Shown here piece after piece: positions 22,793 through 32,450 of a DNA stretch of 64,000 bases (the first letter of the stretch is position 1; every line of letters starts with the position of its first letter). A program made the translations under genes and the position numbers. The stretch comes from Falciphora oryzae (lineage: Eukaryota > Ascomycota > Sordariomycetes > Magnaporthales > Magnaporthaceae), in contig JNVV01000022.1 of assembly GCA_000733355.1 (NCBI GenBank), positions 453,384 through 517,383 of the forward strand, read 5' to 3'. The notes beneath the pieces are model-generated. The model saw nothing but the letters and a program-made list of their open reading frames with translations. It made no database searches and was not told the DNA's origin.

Positions 22793-23879
22793 TCACGCAG
22801 ATGCGTGCGACATGACCTTGGCCATGGATCCGCCACTCCCGCGGCTGCTGAAGATGCTCATGATGCCGAAGCCAACGTAAAAGAGCCCGAGAGGGTAGGC
22901 GACGAGGAGGCGCATGGCCTTCATTCTGCCGACGGCGCAGAAGATGCCCGAGGCGCTGTATGTGCACCACGAGATGGCGAACGAAGTCAGGATGATGCCG
23001 AATGGGGTGTCCATGGGCACGATAACACCGACGGCCGAGGTCACGACCAGGGGCAGGAGGCAGTATCCGAGGACCGAGGCGGAGCGGCCAATGGTCAGGG
23101 TGCTCGACAGGTTGCTGCCGGCAGCACCGCCTTGTGCGGAGCCTCCCGGGACGCCGGGGCCCGAGACGTCGGCGTAGGCCGAGGGCGACGAGTAGGGAGG
23201 GGCGCCGGGGCCCGGGCCGTGGGAGGAGGGGCCTTCGCTGGGCGACATGAGCGAGAGGATCAGGTGCAGGGCGATGGAGCCGAGGGCGGCGAGCCCGTAG
23301 ATGTAGCCGAAGTGCAGCTTGCCAGAGAAGAGGAGGAAGAAACCGAACAGGAGGAAGAATAGGATGGGGCCGGCCTGGTCCGAGTCGTCCATGAGGTGCT
23401 GGTCTATGCGCGCAAAGGGGTTCAGGACTGCGAGCGTCTGGAGAGCGCGACACGGGTTAGTTGCTGACAGGAGGAAACAAAGAGAAAGGGGAGATGGCCC
23501 AGTCCAGGGGCGCGCGCACCTTTGTCCGGATGTGGCCAAAGTTGACGCCGAGCTCCTCGAGCAGTGGCGGCTCCTCATCGTAGCCTTCGGTCGAGAAAGC
23601 GGCCAGCCAGCCCGTCCTCAGGCCGCCCTGCTCGCCCATGCGACCCGACACGCCCGAGGCGTTACCGAACCCTGAGTTGAAACCGGACGACGCGCCATAG
23701 CCACCACCACCGCCGCCGCCGCCACCGGCCTGGGGAGGCACGCCGTAGCCCCCATAGCCGCCCTGCTGTTGCGAGGCGCCGCCGACGCCGGGCGAGTATG
23801 TTGACGGGTAGAACTGGAGGTTCTGCGCCGACGAGGGGGCGTATGCTTGGTTGTTCGGTGCGCCGTAGTAGCCCGACAT
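22793..23879 (-). CDS. YIP1: Yip1-family Golgi/ER membrane protein (YIPF5-like)
   Basis: Two exons (23879-23520, then 23437-22793) joined in phase 0 encode 334 residues. The N-terminal 90 residues are cytosolic, Tyr/Gly/Gln rich with a run of nine glycines. They are followed by the conserved Yip1 segment EEPPLLEELGVNFGHIRTKT and LAVLNPF. The C-terminal part has about five hydrophobic spans, starting AGPILFFLLFGFFLLFSG and ending VAYPLGLFYVGFGIMSIF. A Gly/Ser/Pro insert separates the second and third spans. Yip1 binds Ypt/Rab GTPases and Yif1 and is required for ER-derived COPII vesicle biogenesis and fusion. The start is the ATG just before SGYYG; longer upstream frames are non-conserved. The gene shares a 715-bp divergent promoter with PAM16. 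Confidence 0.92.
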
Positions 23880-24594
23880 GACTGTGTGAGGATATGGGGG
23901 TTGATAAGGGAGAAGGGAATCGGCGAGGCTCGGTTGCGCGCGCGCAAGGGCGGGGAGGGGGCAGACAGGCGCTGCCAAAGGGTCGCCGTTCGCACGCACA
24001 GCGGTCAGCAACGAGGAAACGAAGGGGGTTGCGGGATTGCCGTGGACAGGCGCCAGAAAACAGATACAAAAGGGGTACGTGGGCGGAAAAGACCAGACAC
24101 GTATGTACGGGAGCTCGCAAGGGAGGTAGCTAGCTCTTGGTGGCTGGCAGGGGGCAGCGGTGCTTGCGCCTCGGAAAACTGCGACGTTGTGCTTTCAGAA
24201 GGGATTGATCTGGCTTGTGTGGCCTCGCGCTTCCTGCAGGTGGTGACGGCGGAGGCTGTCTGTGGCTGGGCTCATGCCACGGGGGCGGGTCGAAAGCTTG
24301 AGCCACGCACGACATGGGAAACCCACCGCCACACTCCTCCAGGTACACAGGTAAATCTAATCAAAAATGGGCCTCTGTCGGCGCATTCTGATTTTTCTCA
24401 CGATCCCGCCTCTCCACTCCTACCGCCACCACCACCTGTCCCTGGGATACAGCGGCCGCCCGAGTCTGCGACCAACCCCGTGAGGCTACCGCGGCCGAAG
24501 CCTGTCACTCTCTCGAGTCTGCTGGGAAAAGAACAAAGTGAAGCGAGAGCTCGCCATTGGCCCTTGACCTTGAGCAGCAGCGGCGGCACCGACA
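23880..24594. promoter_or_regulatory. Divergent promoter between YIP1 and PAM16
   Basis: 715 bases contain both leaders. A long plus-strand open frame crosses the region (23847-24662), but it runs antisense into YIP1 and over the PAM16 start and has no domain, so I treat it as chance. Confidence 0.5.
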
Positions 24595-25201
24595 ATGGTA
24601 CGAATTACCCGCTCCGTCCCGCCGAGGACCACGTCCCCCGACATGCCGTCAAGAATCCATAAATATCCCCCAGGCGCCTAGCTATGACGCACACCCGCGC
24701 AGCACTTCCGAGGGTGAGCCCTAGGCTAACGATCCCCTTGCGCAACAGGCTCACCGGGCAGTAATACAAGCCGCCATCATCGCCGGCAGGTCGCTCGGCC
24801 GCGCCTTCGCCGAGTCCTACAGGCACGCACAGGCGTCGTCGCAGTTTGCGCGCGCGCAAGCAAAAGCCGGCGGCGCCGGCGCGGGGACGGGCGCGGCGGG
24901 AGGCGGCGTGGGCAGCATGACGCTGCAGGAGGCGTGCCAGATCCTCAACGTGAAGCCGCCGAAGGGCGGCCAGGGCGATATCGAGGAGGTCATGGCGCGC
25001 TTCAAGACCCTCTTCGACGCAAACGACCCGCAAAAGGGCGGCTCCTTCTACCTGCAGAGCAAGGTCCTGCGCGCCCGCGAGCGCCTCGAGCATGAGCTGG
25101 GGCCCATGATGGAGAAGGCGGAGCAGGAGGCCGAGATACGGGAAGGGTGGAAGCCCAACATTTACAACAACCAACCCAAGGAACGGCCAAAGGACATATA
25201 G
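24595..25201 (+). CDS. PAM16: Mitochondrial import motor subunit Pam16/Tim16
   Basis: Exon 1 is only the start codon (24595-24597), followed by a 151-base intron with a GTACGA donor, a GGCTAAC branch point and an ACAG acceptor. Exon 2 (24749-25201) begins AHRAVIQAAIIAGRSLGRAF, giving 151 residues. The hydrophobic N-terminus anchors the protein at the inner membrane. After an Ala/Gly linker the J-like domain starts at MTLQEACQILNVKPPKGG and contains FDANDPQKGGSFYLQSKVLR. The HPD motif of true J-proteins is absent, as in all Pam16. Pam16 pairs with Pam18 to regulate mtHsp70 ATPase at TIM23. Without the one-codon exon the N-terminal anchor would be lost, which supports the model. Confidence 0.93.
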
Positions 25202-25855
25202 CCCCGGGTTCCACATAAACCTGGCGATGGGAGTTGCTCGCTAGCTGGACCGGCTGTTCGCGTCCGCTGTCACTTTGCCAGCGACCCCGCCCTAAACCCC
25301 GCCCAAGAGATGGCGCAACACAGCGTCCCTTGGGCTTCAGTGCCCTGCTCCCGCGGCCCCCTGGAAGCAGATCACGATGACGATGACAGCCACGATAGCA
25401 AAGTCACCAACACCAGCCGCGGATCCCGCTTTGCGCATTGCAACTCAGGGCACTCCCCCTGCATCCATTCTCGAGCGACATGACAAGCATCTCGCCATCA
25501 CGACATTTACTCCTGCTTACGACACTTTCTTATTGTTTTCCTCTATACAGACACACATCTTCACTCGACTGCTGCATGGCCCGGCGTTTAAATCTGGCGG
25601 GATATGCCTTGGGGGCCGGATAGGTGGTAAGAAACAGGTGACTCGCTTATTGCCCCAAGACTCTTGAGACGGCTCATGTAGAATATAATCTGTACCATCA
25701 CGAAACGTAAATACCTTTTGATTTATACATATACACTCCCAGAACGTCTTGGTCACGCTGATATCACTCGAATCCTGTGAACGTTCGAATCCAATTTGAT
25801 CAGGGACGAGGCTACATGCAAGAACAATTATATACAGATACAAGGAAAGGGGGCA
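25202..25855. other. Convergent 3' intergenic region
   Basis: About 650 bases between the stop codons of PAM16 and the minus-strand membrane-protein gene. A chance B-box-like GTTCGAATCC lies near 25783, without a surrounding tRNA fold. Nothing else recognised. Confidence 0.5.
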
Positions 25856-27624
25856 TCATATAGCACGACCAATTCCTATGCTTCCAATATTATACCCCGG
25901 GATGCTGCGCGCTGGGGGCGGCGAAAGTCTCGTCCGGGGCGCACCGCTGCTCCCGTTTTCGGCCCCGCTGACGTTTCCGCTCCCGTTCCCCCGACTATCG
26001 TTGGTGCGTCCAGCTCCGCCCGCCGCGTTATCACATCCAGCGCCGCTGCCGTATCCCCTCCCGTCGTCGGCGACGCTGAAGCGCCCCATGACCCCCGACG
26101 ACGGCACGCTGGAGTGACGCACCGCCGCCGGCTCGGGAGGGCCTAGGCCGGTGGTGCCGCCAAAGTCGCTCGCGATGCTCCAGCGCCGCGAGTCCGGCGC
26201 CGCCGGCGAGTTGCGCCCGTGCGTGTTCCCGTTGTTGTCCAGGAACAGCGTCGGGCCCCACTCGTGCCCCGGCGGCGGCGTCGGCCACCGGGGCTGGTCG
26301 AACGCGGCGTCCCGCGGCGACGGCCGGATCACGATGCGCACCTGGTTGGCGTCGCCGGGCGTCGAGTTGGAGGTCGCGGGGGAGTTGAACGGCGCCGTCG
26401 CGGCTCGCTCGGGGCTGAGCCCGTGGCGCCTCTCGGCCTGGGCGGCCCGCCGCTTTTGGACCATGCGCCGCAGCAGCAGGGATAGTATTGTGAGGAGGAA
26501 GATGAAAAAGATCACGCCGAGCACGATCCCGGCTATCTGGTCGGAGCTGAGGATGAAACCTGGAATTGCGGAGCCATGCGGAGGCGCCGAGGTGGGAGAA
26601 GGTAACGCCGAAGTGCCAGGGCTTACGGTTCCGCTCGAGGAGCTGGATATGACAGTGGTTGTTGAAGTCTGTGGGATGCTGGCCGATGTCGCCGCCGAAG
26701 TGGAGGTCGGAGCTGTGGCAGTTGTTGGCGCCGCAGCAGTCGTTGTTCCGCCAGTGCTGGTATCACTAGCGGTGCCGGGCCTTGCTCCGGTTCCGGTCCC
26801 GGGGCCTGGGGCGGGATCCTGCGTGATTCCGCCAGTAGCCCCTGGGCCCGTGGCGGTGGTTGGCTCTCCGGCGGCACCGGTAGTAGTCGTGGTTGGAGTC
26901 CCTTGTTGGGAGGTTGTGAATAATGTGGTAGTGGTGAAGGTAGTTATTATAGCATTAGGTGCCACCGTGACTGTGGCGAAAATAGTGATTATCCGCGTAC
27001 GAGTGCCTACTTGAATAGTTACGGTCGTTGTTGTTGCTACCGTGGTGGTCAACGTCTGAACAGCCGGGGCGTCGGCCACCACGGACGTCTCGCCAACCTG
27101 CCGTTTGTCATTGGCGAGGAGAGAGCCCGGCGAGACGTCCGTGGCCGTTGTAACCGCGTAATACGTCGTCGCCGGTAACGCATTTCCAGTGACGACAGTC
27201 CCAAGAGACCTTTTTCGTCGAGAAATGACGGAGGTGATGGCGATGGTTTGTGTTTGTGTCTGAAGCGTAGGGTTAACGAAGGTAAGGGTCTGTGTGACTG
27301 TGGAAAGGGCCGTGGCTATGAAAGAGGTGACCGTTTTTGTAGTTGTCGTCGTGGTCGTTGCAAGGACTATGGATACGTCCCTTGCTAGTAGGCTAGTTGA
27401 GGTGTCAGCTCGCTGTAGCAATGCGAACCTTACTTGACTATGTAAACTCACCTGGGAAACCCCTGAGTAGCCCCAAGATCTTTCCTCGCCTGTTTCAGAT
27501 CAAGACCGGTTCTCTCTGGACAGCAAGGGTTGCCCTCTAGGCTTTGCGGTCGAGGCCCGGTATCAGCTTCGGCGAATACTGACAGGCCCAGCAAAAGGAC
27601 GTGCAACTCCCTCAGCACCAGCAT
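25856..27624 (-). CDS. Thr-rich single-pass cell-surface protein, 569 residues
   Basis: I propose exon 1 at 27624-27452 and exon 2 at 27392-25856, separated by a 59-base intron (GTGAGT donor, CTGAC branch, CTAG acceptor) that joins the frames exactly. Exon 1 supplies a signal peptide (MLVLRELHVLLLGLSVFAEA). The ectodomain is Thr/Ser/Pro rich, with many TTTT and TVT clusters expected to be O-mannosylated, plus one Cys-Cys pair near residue 35. A single transmembrane helix at about 342-364 (IAGIVLGVIFFIFLLTILSL) is followed by a basic stop-transfer RRMVQKRR and a roughly 200-residue disordered Pro/Ser/Gly tail. The layout resembles fungal wall-stress sensors or mucins, but no WSC or other named domain is present. 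Function is unknown. Confidence 0.75.
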
Positions 27625-29240
27625 AATGCAGCCATGAGCATCATGTTCTAGAGCGTGGCATATACGCTGGGCGAGAGATGGAAGAGTAGGAAGCAGAGGT
27701 CGGCTCCTTCACTTTTGCAGTCGGGAATGTCGGGAATCTCGAAAGCAAGGAGAAGAGAATATCCGGGAGATTAGTGTAAGACCGGGTTGGGAAGGCAGAG
27801 AAGTAAATGGATAAAAGGAGTGGCCTGGATTACGCCCCGAGTCTTCAGCTAGGAAGACGGCGGGCGGAAGAAAGAGAGTCTAGAAAATAAAAAGAAGGGA
27901 GGGACCCAAAATGGCCGGTAAGGAAAGTAAAGTGTGAGTTTGGGTTGAGAGAACCAAGCATACCAAAAGCTGCGGCAGAATGGCTGGGAAGGCGGGAGGC
28001 CATGATAAAGAAAGACGGCATCACGATGAATCTAGGCAAGCTCACCCAGGGCGATAAGGCGGGGATTCACAGGACCGGGGTGTGTGGCCGAGGGAATCAA
28101 GAGCCAGCTAACCCCCCGTTGTGGACACCATCCAACGGTATCGGATGACGCGCTCGACAGCAAGGATCTTCAAAACCGGGGAGTAATCCACCACTCGGCT
28201 GCTGAAAAGGGCAAAGAGACGAGCCAAGGCATGAAATCAGCGGTCAAGAGAAAGGCACAGGGGTGGCTGGCGTGAGGGATGTTGATGATGGTAGGTATCC
28301 CGCGCGGCCCCGGAGGTGTGGTCTGGTCCATGCCTGACCAGGCCAAAATCGACATGACAGCGGATGGTGACAGGTGGGGTTCTAGAAGACAAGGATCGTA
28401 GGGTTCGTCGAAATGCGCAAGCCCAGCCGGAAGGCCGGGGAGGACCAGGTGGATGGGAATCAAGGCGGCGGGATCGGCCCCTTCAATATCGGCATCGGGG
28501 AGGATCTGGGAGAGTTCGGATGGGTTGCGACAAGGGCTGAGGCAGACAAGTTGATGCAGCAGCAAGGTGACGTCTAGGTGGGCAGCGTAGCCGCCGTGGT
28601 GAAGTTCCATTTTTGTCACGGCTGCCCTGTGATGACCAGTCCCTATCCTGGGCTTCTAGCCAGACCATGTATGGGCTTTGAGGGACACGCAGCAGATCAG
28701 TCATCTAGTGGTTATCGAGCTGGCGCGCAGATGCTGTTGAAGGCATAAAGAAAGCAAGGAGAAAGATAGCCATCAAGAGCCATCGTCACGACCAGACCCC
28801 AGCCAGACGTGGTACCATCCCCAGGCCCTCGTCGTCGTGCTCGGGATGCAACAGAGAACCCCTGGCGATATGCGGTTCGGCGGGTAGTTCTGAGGCCGGC
28901 AGGGGTCCCTGGTTTTGGATCCGGCCAGGGGTGCGGGTCTGAGATGGGACGGACGGGGTGGATCAGATGGTACCAATCCCCGCACGGGCCCGACCCTATC
29001 CGTCACGCCAAGCGTGGACCGTGCTGAGAATTGGCTGGGGGAAATTGGCAGGGGATACCCACTACTCACGTCCATGCTGGAAAGAGAGAAAAAAGTGATG
29101 CACGGAAGACATGGCCATTTTCTTTCTGACCTTCATTTCGAGCAGATTTTCAAGTCCAACGCTTGCTGCGACAAATGTATGCATCCGGGTATCAACCTAA
29201 ACTAGAACAAACAAGGAGAAACAGGCCAGGAAAGCATCCC
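27625..29240. other. Intergenic region between two minus-strand membrane-protein genes
   Basis: 1.6 kb containing the promoter of the Thr-rich protein gene and the 3' region of the receptor-like gene. One minus-strand frame of about 146 codons (28170-28610) has no domain, no supporting splice pattern and no recognisable relatives, so I do not call it. Confidence 0.45.
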
Positions 29241-30860
29241 CTAGGCCGTCCGAGTCCTCCCCGTACCCCCTGATTTCTTCTCTCTCCTAATCTCCAGCCC
29301 AGCGCCCTCGTCGTCGCTCGACTGGCTGTCAGGACCCGCCAACGTCTGGCCGCTGAAGCCCGAGACGGGGCTCAACCTGTGCGGGCTGGCAGGGTCGTTC
29401 ATGCCCAGAACGAAGCTCTCCTGGCTGTGTGACCAATCCTCACCGCCGCTCTTGCTGTTGCGATTGCTTTTGCTGCTACTGTCTGCTCGTTTCCTCCCGC
29501 GCCCGTGGTCCTCGTGCGTGAAACCGTCCATGACGACAGAGCTTCGCCTGCGCCGCTCCATGGAATCGCCGTCTCGGAGCAGGACTGCCCGGTCCTCGGC
29601 GCGGTCTGTCACCGTCGCGCTTCGGCTCCGGGGAGAGACCACGCTCATGAGGCTCTTGAGGCTCAGCGTCGTTGGCGTCCTGTAAGCGACCGAGTGGGTC
29701 GGCGCCGGCGGCACCGGGATTCGAGGCTGCTGGAGGGCAGCCGGCTCCTGCTGGTGTCCCTGCCTGGTAGACACGCCATCTTGCCTGTTCTTCGTCGCCC
29801 AGGGGTAAACCCCTTGATGGCTGACAACGCTCGTCAGGTTGGCGCTGTGGGTGCGGCGCCTTGTGAGACGCCGACCGCCGCTCCCGCCACTGCCACCGCC
29901 TGGCCGCCCCCGCGTCCGTCGCTTGACCGGGTCTTCGCCCATCCCGGAGCGGGGCCACAGCTTGGCCAGCAGTGGGCGTAAGGTCGGGGCGCACGCGCAG
30001 ATGAGCGCGACGTCGCACTCGAGGATGGTTATGACGAAAAACGCCAGCGTGTCGGCGGTCTGAACGCCGGAGCCGCTGGGCCGGAGGTTCGCGTGCAACG
30101 AGAGCTGTAGGCGCGTCAGGCTGGCGGCGATGACGAAGACGCCCAGCGAGAGCACGACGCCAAGCGCCGCCTTCTGGCGCGGCGGCAGCTCCAGCCTCCA
30201 GACGCAAGGGACGACCAGCACGATCAGCCAGGCGTCGGTGACGCTGTGCAGGCTGGCGCTGGCGATGAGGAGTGGCGTGAAGGAGAAGCAGAGCACGGGT
30301 TTACCGCCGCCGCGGCTGCCAAAGAACTCGCCGGTGACTGGGTGGCATTGGAAGATGCTCATGGCGAGTAGGGGGAGGCCGAAAGCGAGGACGAGGCAGA
30401 CGGTCGCCCAGGCGAGCCGGCGCTCGAGCGGGCGCGAGTTGAACATGCGCAGGTAGAAGCTCAGGATGGAGAGCTTGGTCAGGCAGAGGCACATCTGGTA
30501 GAAGATAAGGCCGAGGTACGTCCTGAGCAGGTATGGCTGGATGTCCTCGCCGCCCGGCGGCCCCGCATCCTTGTTGGCCGTTAGGACCATGGAGTGCCTG
30601 GTGTTGGGCGATTCGGCAGCTATGGTGTAGACGACGCAGACGGCGGTCGAGAAGATCCAGGCGGCAACGATCAAGGTGTCGTCGAGGAACCACTTGTGCA
30701 GCAACCGCAGCCGCGACCACGCCCGCGTGGCAATGAAGACGGTGCAGACCGCGTGGGGAACCAGAAGCCCAGCGATGATGGCCGAGCCGCCATCTTCCCG
30801 CAGCGGCGCTGACAGGCCGTACGAGGTCGGTGTCGTCTGGGTTCGATCAAGAGGAGCCAT
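29241..30860 (-). CDS. Seven-transmembrane fungal rhodopsin-domain (Pth11-related) integral membrane protein
   Basis: A single exon encodes 539 residues. Seven hydrophobic spans fill residues about 25-325. Landmarks are the WFLDDTLIVAAWIFSTAVCV second helix, the QMCLCLTKLSILSFYLRMF third helix and the ECDVALICACAPTLRPL seventh helix. This is the fungal rhodopsin-domain family expanded in Pezizomycotina. No CFEM domain precedes helix 1, so it is the CFEM-less type. The remaining 210 residues form a cytosolic, Ser/Arg-rich disordered tail with several potential phosphorylation sites. Family members include the Magnaporthe Pth11 receptor, but most are uncharacterised and ligands are unknown; G-protein coupling is not shown for this subtype. 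Confidence 0.88.
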   Translation of the reverse strand: MAPLDRTQTTPTSYGLSAPLREDGGSAIIAGLLVPHAVCTVFIATRAWSRLRLLHKWFLDDTLIVAAWIFSTAVCVVYTIAAESPNTRHSMVLTANKDAGPPGGEDIQPYLLRTYLGLIFYQMCLCLTKLSILSFYLRMFNSRPLERRLAWATVCLVLAFGLPLLAMSIFQCHPVTGEFFGSRGGGKPVLCFSFTPLLIASASLHSVTDAWLIVLVVPCVWRLELPPRQKAALGVVLSLGVFVIAASLTRLQLSLHANLRPSGSGVQTADTLAFFVITILECDVALICACAPTLRPLLAKLWPRSGMGEDPVKRRTRGRPGGGSGGSGGRRLTRRRTHSANLTSVVSHQGVYPWATKNRQDGVSTRQGHQQEPAALQQPRIPVPPAPTHSVAYRTPTTLSLKSLMSVVSPRSRSATVTDRAEDRAVLLRDGDSMERRRRSSVVMDGFTHEDHGRGRKRADSSSKSNRNSKSGGEDWSHSQESFVLGMNDPASPHRLSPVSGFSGQTLAGPDSQSSDDEGAGLEIRREKKSGGTGRTRTA

Positions 30861-32450
30861 CGAGGAGACAAGCAGCTGTCAGCTATCGAGACAGTTGGCT
30901 GCAAGACTCCAGCTCAAGCATTCGGACGCTATATACTCCACGCAGGAGTCTCCGAGGCAAATCTCACTGGAGCTGTAAGATTCCAAAGTCCGGGATGCGA
31001 TGCGATCCAGCCCCTTGATGTGAGACGGTGTGAGTCGATTACGTATAGGCCAGAGGCAGGGAAATGATTCGGTGCAACACCAGGAATCCGCGATGGCGTA
31101 GGCCGCGGCCCCGTAGCCTTTATACAAGCAGCATGGGCGAGACGACTTGACGTGCCTCGAGCCGCGGCGCAACACGGCCACGGAAAGGCATTGACAACAA
31201 TGGTAGGCGCACGGGGCCGGATGGCAACAACACCTCTGGAAATGCTCCCCTCTTCTTCCCGGAAGGTGTGTGTAGTGGCAATATGGAGACACATGCGGTC
31301 AAGGGCCGGGTGCGTGCGCGGCCGAGGCGGCAGGACGTAGTGAGGACGAGGACTTGGCAGAAAGCAAGAGGGCTTCAAGCGTATTCCACATGCTTCCGGG
31401 CCGTCTGCCGTCTTTTTTTGCGGTGCAAGGAGGGCCAGAGCGCATCCATCCACCAACACGGCAGGGCGGGCGACCAAGCACCCACACCCCCATGGCTTGC
31501 CATACTACATCCGGCGATACGGAGTGTCCAGGGGCGGGACGAGCATGTCGGTAATGGCTGCAGGCCGCATGGTCGCACATGATGGATGCACACACCATGC
31601 CGGAAAGGTCCAAGAACTCGACCCACCTCGATGCTGCTTCCGTGCTCGAGCGTGCGCGCCGATTCGCTGCATTTGAGGCAGAATAGGATGAAATGCTGGA
31701 GCAACAGGACAGAATGGGATCGCCAGAGGGAGAGAAAAAAAAAACCAACAACAACAACAGCCGACGTTTTGCGGGGAAGCCCTGTCCCTCCTCCCCAGAA
31801 TCTGTAACCCCATCGATTTATGCCAGAGGGGTGGTCGCAAGCGTGCAGCATCGCCGTGTTACTGCGACACGCGCAACTGCACCCACGATTGTTACACCTT
31901 TTTTTTTTCTTTGGCTGGCGGTGAGCGGACGGTTACTTACCGCTTCTGTTAGGTAGGTCGGCGATGACGATTAGCCTTCTTGAAAGATGGCTAAAGGTGA
32001 GAGCTTTCCGGGCGATGAAACATAGACGGCTACCTGCCTTCCCGCCCGTACCTGGGAGAGCGAGACAAAGCAAACAATCCTCAAAAAGCAATTCTTCGAC
32101 TGGCGGTGAACGAGTGGCGGGATTGTCTGCAAGTAAGCGTTGCTGGGTACTCACAGTCGTATCCTTGACCTCTATCAAGGCGGTGTTGACGGCGTCTGTG
32201 AATATCTCTCTCCTTGAAAATGCACAGACAAATGTTGCATGCGTGTTCAACACAGGACTAAAATGCGGCATTATCCTGCTTAGGGGTAACGCCTGTCTTG
32301 TCAAAGTTGCAGTTCGCTCTTTTCTCTATCTCCTTGTCTCCTTTCTTGTCCCTCCTTCTCTTCTATATTCTGTTACGGCCAGAGCTCCAACCCGTCGAGT
32401 CTAGTATGTTTATCACATACGAATAAGCAAACATCCCTGTCACACCTTGT
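30861..32450. other. Intergenic region
   Basis: 1.6 kb with the promoter of the receptor-like gene and the 3' region of the biotin ligase gene. It contains an A10 tract (31735-31744) and a T10 tract near 31899-31908. No gene recognised. Confidence 0.45.

Noticed and set aside
23847..24662. 271-codon plus-strand frame between YIP1 and PAM16
   Set aside because: It is antisense to YIP1 exon 1 and overruns the PAM16 start codon; no domain.
25780..25800. Perfect-looking tRNA B box GTTCGAATCC
   Set aside because: No T stem, A box or acceptor stem can be folded around it.
28170..28619. 149-codon minus-strand frame
   Set aside because: First codon is GTG, there is no recognised family and no splice support; it could be revisited with RNA-seq.
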